Shown: positions 15,626 through 23,551, counted from the first letter of the stretch. The stretch is DNA of 43,948 bases from CAYVAP01 sp964343195 (GCA_964343195.1 CAYFIR010000046.1:1-43948); one strand, 5' to 3'. The notes: generated from the sequence alone by a model not told the origin. Translations and numbers: made by a program.

Positions 15626-17866
15626 ATGGCTATTGTCAAAACTTCCCTCAACAGACGCTCCTTCCTGAAAACCATGGCCCTGGCCAGTGGCGGGATGATG
15701 ATCAGTTTCAACTGGCTGGTATCCTGTGAACCTAAAAAGGGGGAAGGACTAGATTTGCCCGAAGAATGGTTTGAGCTAAACGGCTACCTGAAAATCGGAG
15801 ACAATGGCGTCGTTACTATCATGTCCCCCAATCCCGAAGGAGGGCAAAATGTCAAAACCTCCATGCCAATGATTGTGGCAGAGGAACTGGATGTAGATTG
15901 GGAAAATGTACTGGTGGAACAAGCTCCTCTGAACACAGACCTGTACTCCCGGCAGTTTATTGGCGGTAGCCAGGCCATCAGACATGGCTGGCCGGGGCTG
16001 AGAATGGCAGGTGCAACCGCCCGGTACATGCTGGTAGAGGCAGCCGCCCAGGGATGGCAGGTTCCTGCTGAGGAGATTACCACCGAAGCAGGTGTGCTGC
16101 ATCACAAAAACAGCGGCAAGTCCGCTGGTTACGGAGAGATGGCCTCTGCTGCGGCTGGGATTCCCGTACCGGAAGAGGTTCAACTCAAGGATCTGATGGA
16201 TTTCAAGATTGTCGGGACTTCTCGCAGGAATGTCGAGGGCCTGAACATCGTAACGGGCAAACCGCTGTTTGGGATAGATATCCTCCGGGAAGGTATGCTG
16301 ACCGCTATGATCATCCACCCACCAGCCTTTGGGATGAAGCTGGCATCTGTGGACGATTCCGCAGCTAGGACAATGGCTGGGATACGGGATGTCTTTACGA
16401 TCAAGGTGCTCGAAGACAATTATGAAAGGCAGCATTTTGACACCTGCACCTTTCTGGAAGTCGTGGCCATCGTGGGAGACTCTACCTGGCAGGTGATGCA
16501 GGCAAAAAAAGCCGTGAATGTTGAGTGGGAACCCTTTGACACCTATACCGAGCAAAGAACTCCCTATGGCAGGTCAACCATAACCCTGACCATTCCGGCT
16601 GGGCTGGAAAGTTCGTCGGATCACCTGGCTAAAATGGCGGAGATGGCTTCCATACCTGGACGAGTCGTTCGCAAAGATGGCGACCCCGAAGGAGCCTTCA
16701 GGAATGCCGACAAAGTCATCGAAAGTACCTATATCGCTCCCTTTTTGGCCCACAATTGCATGGAGCCGATGAACTTTTTTGCCGATGTAAAGGAAGATAG
16801 CGCAGAACTGGCAGGCCCCCTCCAAAAGGCAGAATTGACAGAGCATGCCCTATCTGCCAGATTGGGAATACCCGTTGAGAACATCGACATCCAGATGACC
16901 AGACTGGGTGGGGGCTATGGCCGCCGTTCTTATGCCCATTGGGCTTTAGAGGCTGCGATTATTTCTCAAAAAATGAAAGCCCCCGTAAAACTGCTCTACA
17001 CTCGTGAAGATGACATGACAGGGGGAATTTACCGCCCTGCCTATCAGGCTACCTATCGGGCAGCGCTGGATGCGGAGAACAACCTGATCGGGTTTCATGT
17101 TAAAGCCGGAGGAATCCCGGAAAGCCCCCTGTATGCGAATCGATTTCCGGCCGGGGCAGTTGAGAACTACCTCGCAGAAAGCTGGGAGGTGAATTCCAAT
17201 ATTACCATCGGATCATTTCGTGCTCCCAGGTCCAATTTCATGGCAGGAGTTGAGCAGTCCTTTCTGGATGAAGTCGCAGAAGCGGCAGGAAAAGACCCCA
17301 TAGAGTTCCGTTTGGAACTTCTTGACCGAGCGAAGAACAATCCTGTCGGCGAACGAAACGATTATGAAGCAGACCGATACGCAGGAGTACTCCAGTTGCT
17401 GAGAGAAAAATCAGGATGGGATACCGAGCAGCCAAACATCTATCGAGGAGTATCCGCCTACTTCTGCCATAATTCCTATGCAGCGCAGGTAATTGAGTTA
17501 GCCCTGGAAGATGGGAAACCCGTCATTCAAAACGTCTGCTGTGCCATAGACTGTGGCATCGTGGTTAACCCCGATGCCGCCACCAATCTGTGCGAAGGCG
17601 CCATCGTGGACGGGATCGGCAATGCCCTGTATGGAGAAATGCCCTTCAATGAAGGAGTGCCACAGAAAAACAACTTCCACACTTACCGCATGATTCGCAT
17701 GCCAGAGGCACCCAAAAACATTGAGATACACTTTGTCCAAAATGACATTGACCCCACTGGTTTAGGAGAACCAGCCTTCCCCCCAGTATTCGGAGCCCTC
17801 GCCAATGCTTTATACCAAGCTACAGACAAGCGGCACTATACTCAGCCGTTTGTGAATGGTATGTAG
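15626..17866 (+). CDS. iorB: Molybdopterin-binding large subunit, aldehyde oxidase/IorB family, Tat-exported
   Basis: 746 residues from ATG 15626; a GTG at 15548 would add 26 residues encoded by the border repeat. Residues about 8-16 carry a twin-arginine signal (NRRSFLKTM), so the folded cofactor-loaded enzyme is probably exported. Molybdenum hydroxylase landmarks are GGGYGRRSY, GSFRAPRSNF, the IDCGIVVNPDAA segment and GLGEPAFPP, with the active-site Glu in the last. It hydroxylates an N-heterocycle or aldehyde-like substrate using water. It pairs with the [2Fe-2S] subunit upstream. No cytochrome electron acceptor or XdhC-type maturation gene lies beside it. Confidence 0.87.
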   Translation: MAIVKTSLNRRSFLKTMALASGGMMISFNWLVSCEPKKGEGLDLPEEWFELNGYLKIGDNGVVTIMSPNPEGGQNVKTSMPMIVAEELDVDWENVLVEQAPLNTDLYSRQFIGGSQAIRHGWPGLRMAGATARYMLVEAAAQGWQVPAEEITTEAGVLHHKNSGKSAGYGEMASAAAGIPVPEEVQLKDLMDFKIVGTSRRNVEGLNIVTGKPLFGIDILREGMLTAMIIHPPAFGMKLASVDDSAARTMAGIRDVFTIKVLEDNYERQHFDTCTFLEVVAIVGDSTWQVMQAKKAVNVEWEPFDTYTEQRTPYGRSTITLTIPAGLESSSDHLAKMAEMASIPGRVVRKDGDPEGAFRNADKVIESTYIAPFLAHNCMEPMNFFADVKEDSAELAGPLQKAELTEHALSARLGIPVENIDIQMTRLGGGYGRRSYAHWALEAAIISQKMKAPVKLLYTREDDMTGGIYRPAYQATYRAALDAENNLIGFHVKAGGIPESPLYANRFPAGAVENYLAESWEVNSNITIGSFRAPRSNFMAGVEQSFLDEVAEAAGKDPIEFRLELLDRAKNNPVGERNDYEADRYAGVLQLLREKSGWDTEQPNIYRGVSAYFCHNSYAAQVIELALEDGKPVIQNVCCAIDCGIVVNPDAATNLCEGAIVDGIGNALYGEMPFNEGVPQKNNFHTYRMIRMPEAPKNIEIHFVQNDIDPTGLGEPAFPPVFGALANALYQATDKRHYTQPFVNGM

Positions 17867-17983
17867 GCTACACCAATTATCAGTGTCTGCTTACCTGGGC
17901 TAAGTAGTCCGACTCAATGTGAAATATAAAGGACAATGGCTGATCTCGGTGTTTTATTTGCTTTAGTAATGCGTATGCCTTGA

Positions 17984-19330
17984 TTACAAAATAGGTGCAG
18001 CAATTCTTTGTTCTGTTACCAAATATTCCCAATCCTGCGTCCCATAACGACTCTTCTCCATCACGGCCACCCGCTCTCCATCCTCGCGAAGCTGAATGTC
18101 AATAGTAGCCGTACTGTTGTACTTGATGCTGGCTCCCCCTCGTATGGTGCCCTGATTGGTTTTCTGGAAGATCACCACAAAGATGGTATCCGGGTAGGTT
18201 TGCCGTAGGTCCTCAAAGTCATCTGCTTTACATTCGAGTCTGCTGAAGGAGTCCACGAAAATCACATCAAACTCTTTGGTGGCTTTCTTGACCTCTGGTA
18301 GTTTTCCTTTGCGATACAGAATAAGGTCCTGGTAGTCGTTTTCCTGCATCATTTGCTGGGTGCGCTTACTGATGCCCATTTCCAGCGAAAAGTAGCACAC
18401 CTTAAATCCTGCCTGAAGGAACAACCGGGCCAGGGAAAAGGAAAAAGTGGACTTACCTGCTCCGCTATCTCCCGTTAAGGCTACGGCCATCATATCCCGC
18501 TCCAGTTCACCCATGAAGCGCCCAAGCTCTCCTTCGAGCCGGAAAGTGTCAAATTCCATTTCCATCAGTGCCCCTCCTGAAATAGCTTCTGGCAAATTTC
18601 TGGGTTTCTTGGGCTGTTTGGTGCCTGTCTTTGGCTCGGCTGAGTCTGGCTTGACTGTGTTGGGAGCAAAGCGCAATTGATCCAGTTGTATCAGGCGCTT
18701 GTTGGTTTCCCGGATGTATTCCATTTGGCGGGGGATGGCTGCTTCCAGGAAAATCAGTTTGGCCTCAGAGGCTTTTAAGGCAGTTTTAGCCTCATACTGG
18801 AGCACCTGTTTTGAAACTTTCTCAACGCTAAGGTCATTCCGCAATGCCGCTTCAGCCTCAACCTTTTTGATATTGCCATACTTAGGGTCCATGGCATAGT
18901 CTGAAACTGCATAGCTTGAGGAAAGGAAGGAATTCTCTGACACAGCTTGCTGGTATGCATCATTCAATTGATCATTATATAATTCGGCCGGAGTCAGTTC
19001 AAGCAGCCGGTCAATGCGATTGAGGCGGGAACCTCGCAGCTTTATCTGGCCCTGCAACTCTTTTATTTTGGCTGGTAGTTCTGCCAGCTCAGTCTGGTAT
19101 TGATCAAGGGTAGTACGATAGGATCTCATCTCTTCCTCGATGGCTGCAACCTGCTCTTTCATGGCGTCGCGCTGAGCCTGTTGGTCAGCGAGGTATTGAG
19201 CAGTTATGTGTTCGGTCTCTTTTTTCTTCCGGTTGAACATCACCCGACAGCTATCTGAGCAAAATTTCGCATCGCTTCTTTTTGCCTCAAATTCAGTCTG
19301 GCAATATAGACAGTTACGTTTTGTAGTCAT
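17984..19330 (-). CDS. Zinc-ribbon/coiled-coil/RecA-like ATPase of the integrative element
   Basis: 448 residues in three parts. Residues 7-28 form a zinc ribbon (Cys7, Cys10, Cys24, Cys28). Residues about 35-215 are charged and helical, a predicted coiled coil with one Pro-containing break. Residues about 265-448 are a RecA/DnaB-like ATPase with Walker A GDSGAGKST (287-295) and Walker B VIFVDS ending near 360-361. The ATPase resembles RadA/DnaB-type P-loop cores, but the zinc-ribbon plus coiled-coil front is unusual and I know no named family with this layout. A role in replication, segregation or DNA processing of the element is inferred from its position beyond the iteron array and the RepA-like gene. 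Confidence 0.75.
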   Translation of the reverse strand: MTTKRNCLYCQTEFEAKRSDAKFCSDSCRVMFNRKKKETEHITAQYLADQQAQRDAMKEQVAAIEEEMRSYRTTLDQYQTELAELPAKIKELQGQIKLRGSRLNRIDRLLELTPAELYNDQLNDAYQQAVSENSFLSSSYAVSDYAMDPKYGNIKKVEAEAALRNDLSVEKVSKQVLQYEAKTALKASEAKLIFLEAAIPRQMEYIRETNKRLIQLDQLRFAPNTVKPDSAEPKTGTKQPKKPRNLPEAISGGALMEMEFDTFRLEGELGRFMGELERDMMAVALTGDSGAGKSTFSFSLARLFLQAGFKVCYFSLEMGISKRTQQMMQENDYQDLILYRKGKLPEVKKATKEFDVIFVDSFSRLECKADDFEDLRQTYPDTIFVVIFQKTNQGTIRGGASIKYNSTATIDIQLREDGERVAVMEKSRYGTQDWEYLVTEQRIAAPIL

Positions 19331-19422
19331 TTGATTATCAATTATTTACAAATTGGACTATTTACAGCTTATTTACAGGTTAAAGGCTGAGGTTTACGGA
19401 TGCTTTAGATGGATGCTGTTCT

Positions 19423-19476
19423 GTCCCATCTGTCCCGTTCGTCTCAGCCGTCTCACTTGTCCCAGGTGTCCCATGC
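19423..19476 (+). repeat. Array of six 9-bp iterons (GTCCCA-type)
   Basis: Six copies of GTCYCR start at 19423, 19432, 19441, 19450, 19459 and 19468, exactly 9 bp apart. The core is GTCCCA; copies 3 and 4 have GTCTCA and copy 2 has GTCCCG. The last three bases of each unit vary. They lie in the non-coding gap between the RepA-like and second ATPase genes, the place where a plasmid-type origin or operator would be expected. Confidence 0.85.
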
Positions 19477-19522
19477 CCCCAAACCTCATTCATAGAGTCT
19501 GGATAGGCACTGGGGACATATC

Positions 19523-19570
19523 GTCCCATCGTCCCACTCCTGAGAGCCGGGACATTGGGACAAATGGGAC
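19523..19570. repeat. Second iteron cluster with inverted copies
   Basis: Two direct copies, GTCCCAT at 19523 and GTCCCAC at 19531 (8-bp step), are followed by inverted copies: CGGGAC at 19548, TGGGAC at 19556 and TGGGAC at 19565. The cluster thus forms an imperfect palindrome. A 46-bp spacer separates it from the six-unit array. The cluster abuts the stop codon of the RepA-like gene at 19575. Confidence 0.8.
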
Positions 19571-19574
19571 GGGA

Positions 19575-20660
19575 TCAGTCTTTGAGCCAGCGGCCCAGGG
19601 TGGACTTGGGAACTCCCAGTTCCTCCTCGATTTCACGCAGACTTTTGCCCTGCTCTTTGAGGTTGCGAGCCATTTCGCGTTGCTCATCCTTCCCTTTAGG
19701 TTTCTCCAGGTGGTTGAGTTCATAATCACACCCCAGGTACTCAAAGGTCAGGAAGCAGTCCTCGCGTTTGTGGAGGCGCATACTGATGACGTGGTCTTCT
19801 CCGAATCGCTCCTCCCCGCTGCGACTGGGCTTGATTTGCTTCCAGTAGCGGACATCACTTCCCATCACGCTCCTGCCGATGGCTGAGGCACTGTCAATGA
19901 AGTTGGAAATGTGCTTGCTACCAGCCAGGTCATTGAGGGACAATGGGCGGCTGTTGTCGCGCTTGGGAGTGTGGGCCAGGATCAGCATGGAGACGTTGTA
20001 CTTCCGTTTCAGGCGAACCAGCCTGCGCATCAGTTCCAGGGCTGCCTCGGTTTTCTGCGTGGTCTGGGTATGCAGGAAGGTGATATTGTCCACCACAATG
20101 ACCTGTATGCCGCGAGAACTGATGTCATGCTCGATTTTGGCAAAGATCAGGTCGTCAATCGAGGAACGTGGATCAAGCTCTGAAAGCTCGAAGAAGTCCA
20201 CCGTATCCATGAACAGGTTCTCACTGAAGGTATGGCCCTTGTTCCTGATGTTGTCGCGATACCGCTTTTCAAACTGCTTGTCCGAGAGTTCCCAGTCATA
20301 GTACATGGTCTTCAGAGGCTCATTCTCATTGGGAAGCAGCACCTCTTTGGGATAATCCTGCCCTGCCTGTTCGAGAAAGGCTATGGACTTCCCTCTGGCG
20401 ACGTAGTCTGCCAGGGTAATGCCATGAATGCTTTTGCCCAATCCGGCATCAGCAAAAAGCACATGCGTCTCATAGCGCTGCCAGATTACCCCAGCCAGTT
20501 GTTTGATTTCTGGCTGGTGCCTGGCGTCTTCGAGGCGTTGGTTCGCGGTTCTGACGGAACCAAGCCTGTCAAAATCCACCTCTTGCTTGCCAGTGTCCTG
20601 TCTGGACGAGGCTTGGTCTGGTTGCCCCAGTCGCCTCACAATGGGATTATGCTGCATCAT
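19575..20660 (-). CDS. RepA-like AAA/RecA-fold ATPase with C-terminal HTH
   Basis: About 361 residues from the Met at 20660; that ATG overlaps the end of the preceding gene by 14 bp, while the longer open frame to 20813 overlaps it entirely. The P-loop is ADAGLGKS with Lys about 76; Walker B is IVVDNITFL; the sensor-like strand is LILAHTPKR. The C-terminal 30 residues (SLREIEEELGVPKSTLGRWL) form an HTH. This matches RepA-type hexameric helicase/ATPases of plasmids and integrative elements. The HTH could bind the GTCCCA iterons located directly downstream. It is coupled to upstream genes in one operon. Confidence 0.82.
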   Translation of the reverse strand: MMQHNPIVRRLGQPDQASSRQDTGKQEVDFDRLGSVRTANQRLEDARHQPEIKQLAGVIWQRYETHVLFADAGLGKSIHGITLADYVARGKSIAFLEQAGQDYPKEVLLPNENEPLKTMYYDWELSDKQFEKRYRDNIRNKGHTFSENLFMDTVDFFELSELDPRSSIDDLIFAKIEHDISSRGIQVIVVDNITFLHTQTTQKTEAALELMRRLVRLKRKYNVSMLILAHTPKRDNSRPLSLNDLAGSKHISNFIDSASAIGRSVMGSDVRYWKQIKPSRSGEERFGEDHVISMRLHKREDCFLTFEYLGCDYELNHLEKPKGKDEQREMARNLKEQGKSLREIEEELGVPKSTLGRWLKD

Positions 20661-21006
20661 GGGCAAGGGCGTTAAGGTTGATGAAAGAATACATCCCCTC
20701 CCCTGGCTGGGTGCAAAGCTCCAGCCGATGACCAGCCAGTGTAGGGTCGAGTAATTGCAACTCCTGAATCCTTCCGTCCGCCTGTTCCCACATAGGTAGT
20801 AAGCGGATCGCATGGAAGGAATTGTAGGCTTGGATCAGGTTTCCAATCCAGCGGTTTTGGCGATCAATTACCCACTGGCTGGCATTTTCCCGTTCGGCAT
20901 ATCGACCAAGGTTTTCTTCCATCTCCCTGATGACATCCTGGAACAAGTGAAGGGCCTGGCTCGTATTTATTCTGTTATCTGTGAGGTAGGTTATGGGCAT
21001 ACTCAT
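20647..21006 (-). CDS. Small helical protein of the integrative element, unknown
   Basis: 119 residues, mostly helical and acidic, with no recognised domain; there is no signal peptide. Its start overlaps the preceding HTH gene by an ATGA (21003-21006) and its end overlaps the RepA-like gene's start by 14 bp. This tight coupling argues that it is a real gene working in the same process. Residues about 45-65 (VIDRQNRWIGNLIQAYNSF) are the most regular helix. Confidence 0.65.
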   Translation of the reverse strand: MSMPITYLTDNRINTSQALHLFQDVIREMEENLGRYAERENASQWVIDRQNRWIGNLIQAYNSFHAIRLLPMWEQADGRIQELQLLDPTLAGHRLELCTQPGEGMYSFINLNALAHDAA

Positions 21007-21335
21007 GACTTACCTCCTTTCTTTATCAGGGAAGCCTCAACTTCCTGAGCCAGTTCCTCTTTGGTCATGCGACGACCATTTTCGACCCACCTCAACAGTT
21101 CCTCACGACGGAAGTACACACGCTTTCCTCGCTTGAAGAAAGGAATCTCCCGATTGGAGGTCAACTTGTAAAGGGTCGGTACTGCCAGATCGAGGAAACT
21201 CGCTGCTTCCTTAATGGTCAGCAATGCAGGGGATGCAGCCTGCGGCTCTGGCCGCACGTCCAGGAGCGTTTTTCTGACAACGCTTTCAACCAGACGGGCC
21301 AGTTCTTCTTGAGTGGTTAAGATGATGTTGCTCAT
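21003..21335 (-). CDS. Excisionase-family helix-turn-helix protein
   Basis: About 110 residues from MSNI at 21335 (an in-frame ATG lies at 21341). The central part (about 40-90) reads LLTIKEAASFLDLAVPTLYKL, then IPFFKRGKRVYFRREELLRW. This is the MerR-like/HTH_17 layout used by excisionases and by many element-borne DNA-binding proteins. It heads a coupled operon with the small protein and the RepA-like ATPase. It could be the recombination directionality factor for the lost integrase or a regulator of the operon. Confidence 0.82.
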   Translation of the reverse strand: MSNIILTTQEELARLVESVVRKTLLDVRPEPQAASPALLTIKEAASFLDLAVPTLYKLTSNREIPFFKRGKRVYFRREELLRWVENGRRMTKEELAQEVEASLIKKGGKS

Positions 21336-21441
21336 CAGCACTAGAATTTTGGATTACTAATGCTTATCAAGACGAGCAATCGGAAAGTACTAGAAAAACT
21401 TAGTAAGGTTCGTAGGAAACTTAGTAGTAGGTACCTCTCTT

Positions 21442-22155
21442 CTACTTGCTAAAGTTGGATTGAATGCTTTCAAGCTTTGTTTGCTCAAATAGCTTGAAGT
21501 TATCCTTCAGGAGCAGGACGTATGGACCTGTCCTCTGGATCTTATGAAACCTCTCATAAAACATATACATGAATCGCCTCAACTCCTTCTTGGTTATGTG
21601 CTGGGTTTCAAGAAGCTTGGGAGATTCCATAGGTGAGAAGCCCTGAAAATTTGCATGCAGGAAGTGCCTTACCTCGGTAGGCTTTAAGACTTGAACGGAT
21701 ATTCCTTGCGGATCATTAGGTCGGTAGAATTGGGTAAGCCGCATAAAGTATTCTTCCACCTCCCTTGGGCTGAGATTGCCCACCAGCCTTGTATCTTCCA
21801 TTTCTAAGAGGACAATTTCTTCAAGTTTGGCCTTTATCCACTCAATCGGTTCTGTAAATCTGGCATATATACTGCCAAGGCCAATATCGGGGAGGATCTC
21901 CGAGGAATATGGTGCCATAGCCTCTTTGACAAAATATTCCTTGATGCTCTCAAGAACTGTAAGAATGTCGTTGAAAAGAGACTTCTGGATTTTAAGAGGA
22001 ACCCCTTTCTCTATGGCCTCTAAAATTTGAATTTTCTCTTCTCCAGAAATCGTCCAGCTTGAAAAGTGAGCGATTGTTGGCCCGGTCTTTTCATTCCAAC
22101 CTGGGTGCAGGTACCCCCTTGCAAAAAGCTCTTGGATCTTATCACTCTTTCCCAA
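21442..22155 (-). CDS. Unknown protein at the tRNA-proximal end of the element
   Basis: 237 residues, starting MGKSDKIQELFARGYLHPGW. No transmembrane segment or signal peptide is visible; the protein is helix-rich with clusters of aromatic residues near the C-terminus (RRFMYMFYERFHKI). I do not recognise the family. It lies 100 bp upstream of the excisionase-like gene on the same strand and about 170 bp from the att site. Genes of this size and position are common in Bacteroidota integrative elements. Base composition is visibly more AT-rich than the cargo genes. Confidence 0.65.
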   Translation of the reverse strand: MGKSDKIQELFARGYLHPGWNEKTGPTIAHFSSWTISGEEKIQILEAIEKGVPLKIQKSLFNDILTVLESIKEYFVKEAMAPYSSEILPDIGLGSIYARFTEPIEWIKAKLEEIVLLEMEDTRLVGNLSPREVEEYFMRLTQFYRPNDPQGISVQVLKPTEVRHFLHANFQGFSPMESPKLLETQHITKKELRRFMYMFYERFHKIQRTGPYVLLLKDNFKLFEQTKLESIQSNFSK

Positions 22156-22254
22156 CTGATCTATTTTTTAGTAATTGCCAATAATTGTAGCAATATATGA
22201 TTTCTTTTTTTGATAGGACTTACTTTGAGGACAAGACTTAGAAAAAATTGATAG

Positions 22255-22276
22255 AAATGTATGTCAAAATGTATGT
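22255..22276. repeat. Paired AAATGTATGT repeats near the att site
   Basis: AAATGTATGT occurs at 22255-22264 and 22267-22276, 12 bp apart, about 50 bp inside the element from the tRNA att site. Spacing close to one helical turn and location fit arm-type sites for a recombinase or excisionase. Confidence 0.4.
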
Positions 22277-22282
22277 ATAAAC

Positions 22283-22316
22283 AAAAAGCACTCACAAGAA
22301 ATACTCTTGTAAGTGC
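22283..22316 (-). terminator. Terminator supplied by the element for tRNA-Arg
   Basis: On the minus strand, GCACTTACAAG, a 7-base loop and CTTGTGAGTGC are followed by TTTTT. It follows the 3' end of tRNA-Arg by about 14 bp and differs in sequence from the terminator at 9241-9266 next to the distal att copy. Confidence 0.75.
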
Positions 22317-22327
22317 CTCATTATCAA

Positions 22328-22343
22328 TGTGATCCCAGCAGGA
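22328..22343 (-). other. Putative att site (tRNA-proximal)
   Basis: This 16-bp stretch inside the tRNA-Arg 3' end (T-stem 3' strand through the discriminator, plus two bases) is identical to 9272-9287 in direct orientation. Integration here leaves the tRNA gene intact. Confidence 0.8.
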
Positions 22344-22403
22344 CTCGAACCTGCAACCTGCTGCTTAGAAGGCAGCTGCTCTATCCAGTTGAGCTATAGG
22401 ACC
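22330..22403 (-). tRNA. tRNA-Arg (anticodon TCT)
   Basis: 74 nt on the minus strand fold as a cloverleaf. The acceptor is GGTCCTA with TGGGATC, the D arm is AGCTCAACTGGATAGAGC, and the anticodon stem is GCTGC/GCAGC around loop CTTCTAA (anticodon TCT, reads AGA). The T arm is GCAGG-TTCGAGT-CCTGC. CCA is not encoded. Its 3' end is the insertion site of the 13-kb element to its left. Confidence 0.95.
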
Positions 22404-22495
22404 GTTTCAAATGGACTGCAAAAATAAGCGCAAATTCCACGCCCTGCAAGCTATAAACGCAGGATCATTCCGTCAGTTGTCTGAAAAACATGGTT

Positions 22496-23494
22496 TTATG
22501 ACAGCAGGGGGATGCGGGCGAGGTAGTGTTCGCCTTCGACGCCAAATTTGGGGGCTTCGGCTCCCAGGTGTTGGTAGCGTCGCAAAAGGTTCTTGTGGCC
22601 GATGCCGGTGGAGTGTACTTCCTGCCTTGGCTGGTAGTTGTTGCGGACGTGGAACCAGCCGTCTTCGGTCCAAAGTTCAATGGTCAGGCTTTGCTCTTTG
22701 CCGATGACGTTGTGCTTGATGGCGTTTTCGACCAGCAGTTGCAGACTCAGGGGGGGCACCCGGCGGTACTGATCGCCTTCTGGCACCTGCACGTACAGTT
22801 GTAGCCGATTGCCAAAGCGAATCTGATGCAGGAAAATATAGCTCTTGATGAAATTTAGCTCGTCGGCCAGCTCGACGATGTCCTGGTCCTTGAGGTCAAG
22901 GACATAGCGATAGACCTTGGTCAGCTTGACAATAAAATCCTCGGCCAGATCGGGATCGTCGTGGACGAGGTCCAGCAAAACGTTGAGGCTGTTGAAGAGA
23001 AAGTGTGGGTTGACCTGATTCTTCAGTGTCTCAAACTGCGAGACGAGGTTGGCGCGTTTTTGACGTTCGGCCTCCAGTTGCAGCTCTTTTTTCTCCGCCT
23101 GTAGACTCACATTCTCCTGCTTGAGTCGATATGCTTCCAGGCCATTCTCCAGGATGAGGCGCAGTTCTTCGTGCTTCCAGGGTTTGGTGATGTAGTAGTA
23201 GATCTGGCCTTTGTTAATGGCGTCGATGATGGCCTGTACGTCGCTATAGCCCGTCATCACCATGCGGATGGGCTCGGGAAAGTCCGGGATCAGCCGCTCG
23301 AATAATTCCACCCCCGTCATGCCAGGCATGCGCTGGTCCGCGATGATCAGTTGCACCTGATGTTCCCGGAGCAACGCCAGGGCTTCTTCCCCACTTTGGG
23401 CGATGTGGACCCGGTATTCCTTGCGAAAAGAGGCCCGAAACGCCGTGAGATTCTGGCGTTCGTCGTCAACGTAGAGAATGGAAGGTTTGTCCAT
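22496..23494 (-). CDS. Response regulator receiver fused to LytS-type histidine kinase
   Basis: 332 residues from ATG 23494. The open frame extends to 23941, but that part is antisense to the divergent plsC gene. Residues 1-120 are a receiver domain with Asp10/Asp11, phosphoacceptor Asp53, Thr81 and Lys104. Residues 120-150 are a coiled linker. From about 152 follows a His_kinase (LytS/YehU-type) domain with the NPHFLFN phospho-His box (His164), an N box VENAIKHN and a late G box STGIGHKN. There are no membrane segments. It is a cytoplasmic hybrid that receives phosphate and probably passes it to a LytTR-type regulator, which is not in the window. Confidence 0.87.
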   Translation of the reverse strand: MDKPSILYVDDERQNLTAFRASFRKEYRVHIAQSGEEALALLREHQVQLIIADQRMPGMTGVELFERLIPDFPEPIRMVMTGYSDVQAIIDAINKGQIYYYITKPWKHEELRLILENGLEAYRLKQENVSLQAEKKELQLEAERQKRANLVSQFETLKNQVNPHFLFNSLNVLLDLVHDDPDLAEDFIVKLTKVYRYVLDLKDQDIVELADELNFIKSYIFLHQIRFGNRLQLYVQVPEGDQYRRVPPLSLQLLVENAIKHNVIGKEQSLTIELWTEDGWFHVRNNYQPRQEVHSTGIGHKNLLRRYQHLGAEAPKFGVEGEHYLARIPLLS

Positions 23495-23551
23495 AGAGTC
23501 AATATACTGGATGGGGGCCTGGTGGTTTTCGGAAATCGCGTATAGTTGAGG

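Larger units (their letters stand above)
9272..22343. mobile_element. 13-kb integrative element in the tRNA-Arg 3' end
   Basis: It is bounded by 16-bp direct repeats derived from the tRNA-Arg(TCT) 3' end. The intact tRNA lies at the right boundary and a tyrosine recombinase remnant at the left. The right end carries HTH/excisionase-like, RepA-like ATPase and second ATPase genes with an iteron array, a module typical of Bacteroidota integrative and mobilizable elements. The left and middle carry a GNAT/HTH pair and a hydrolase/molybdenum hydroxylase cargo. No relaxase or complete integrase is seen, so it would need help in trans to move. The exact cargo boundaries are inferred from the repeats, not from comparison with an empty site. 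Confidence 0.75.

Noticed and set aside
19423..19570. CRISPR array
   Set aside because: Units are 9 bp with no spacers and no cas genes nearby; they are iterons.
19353..19886. A plus-strand frame over the iteron region encoding Cys/Pro repeats
   Set aside because: The apparent repeats (FCPICPV, LTCPRCP) come from translating the 9-bp DNA iterons; most of the frame is antisense to the RepA-like gene.
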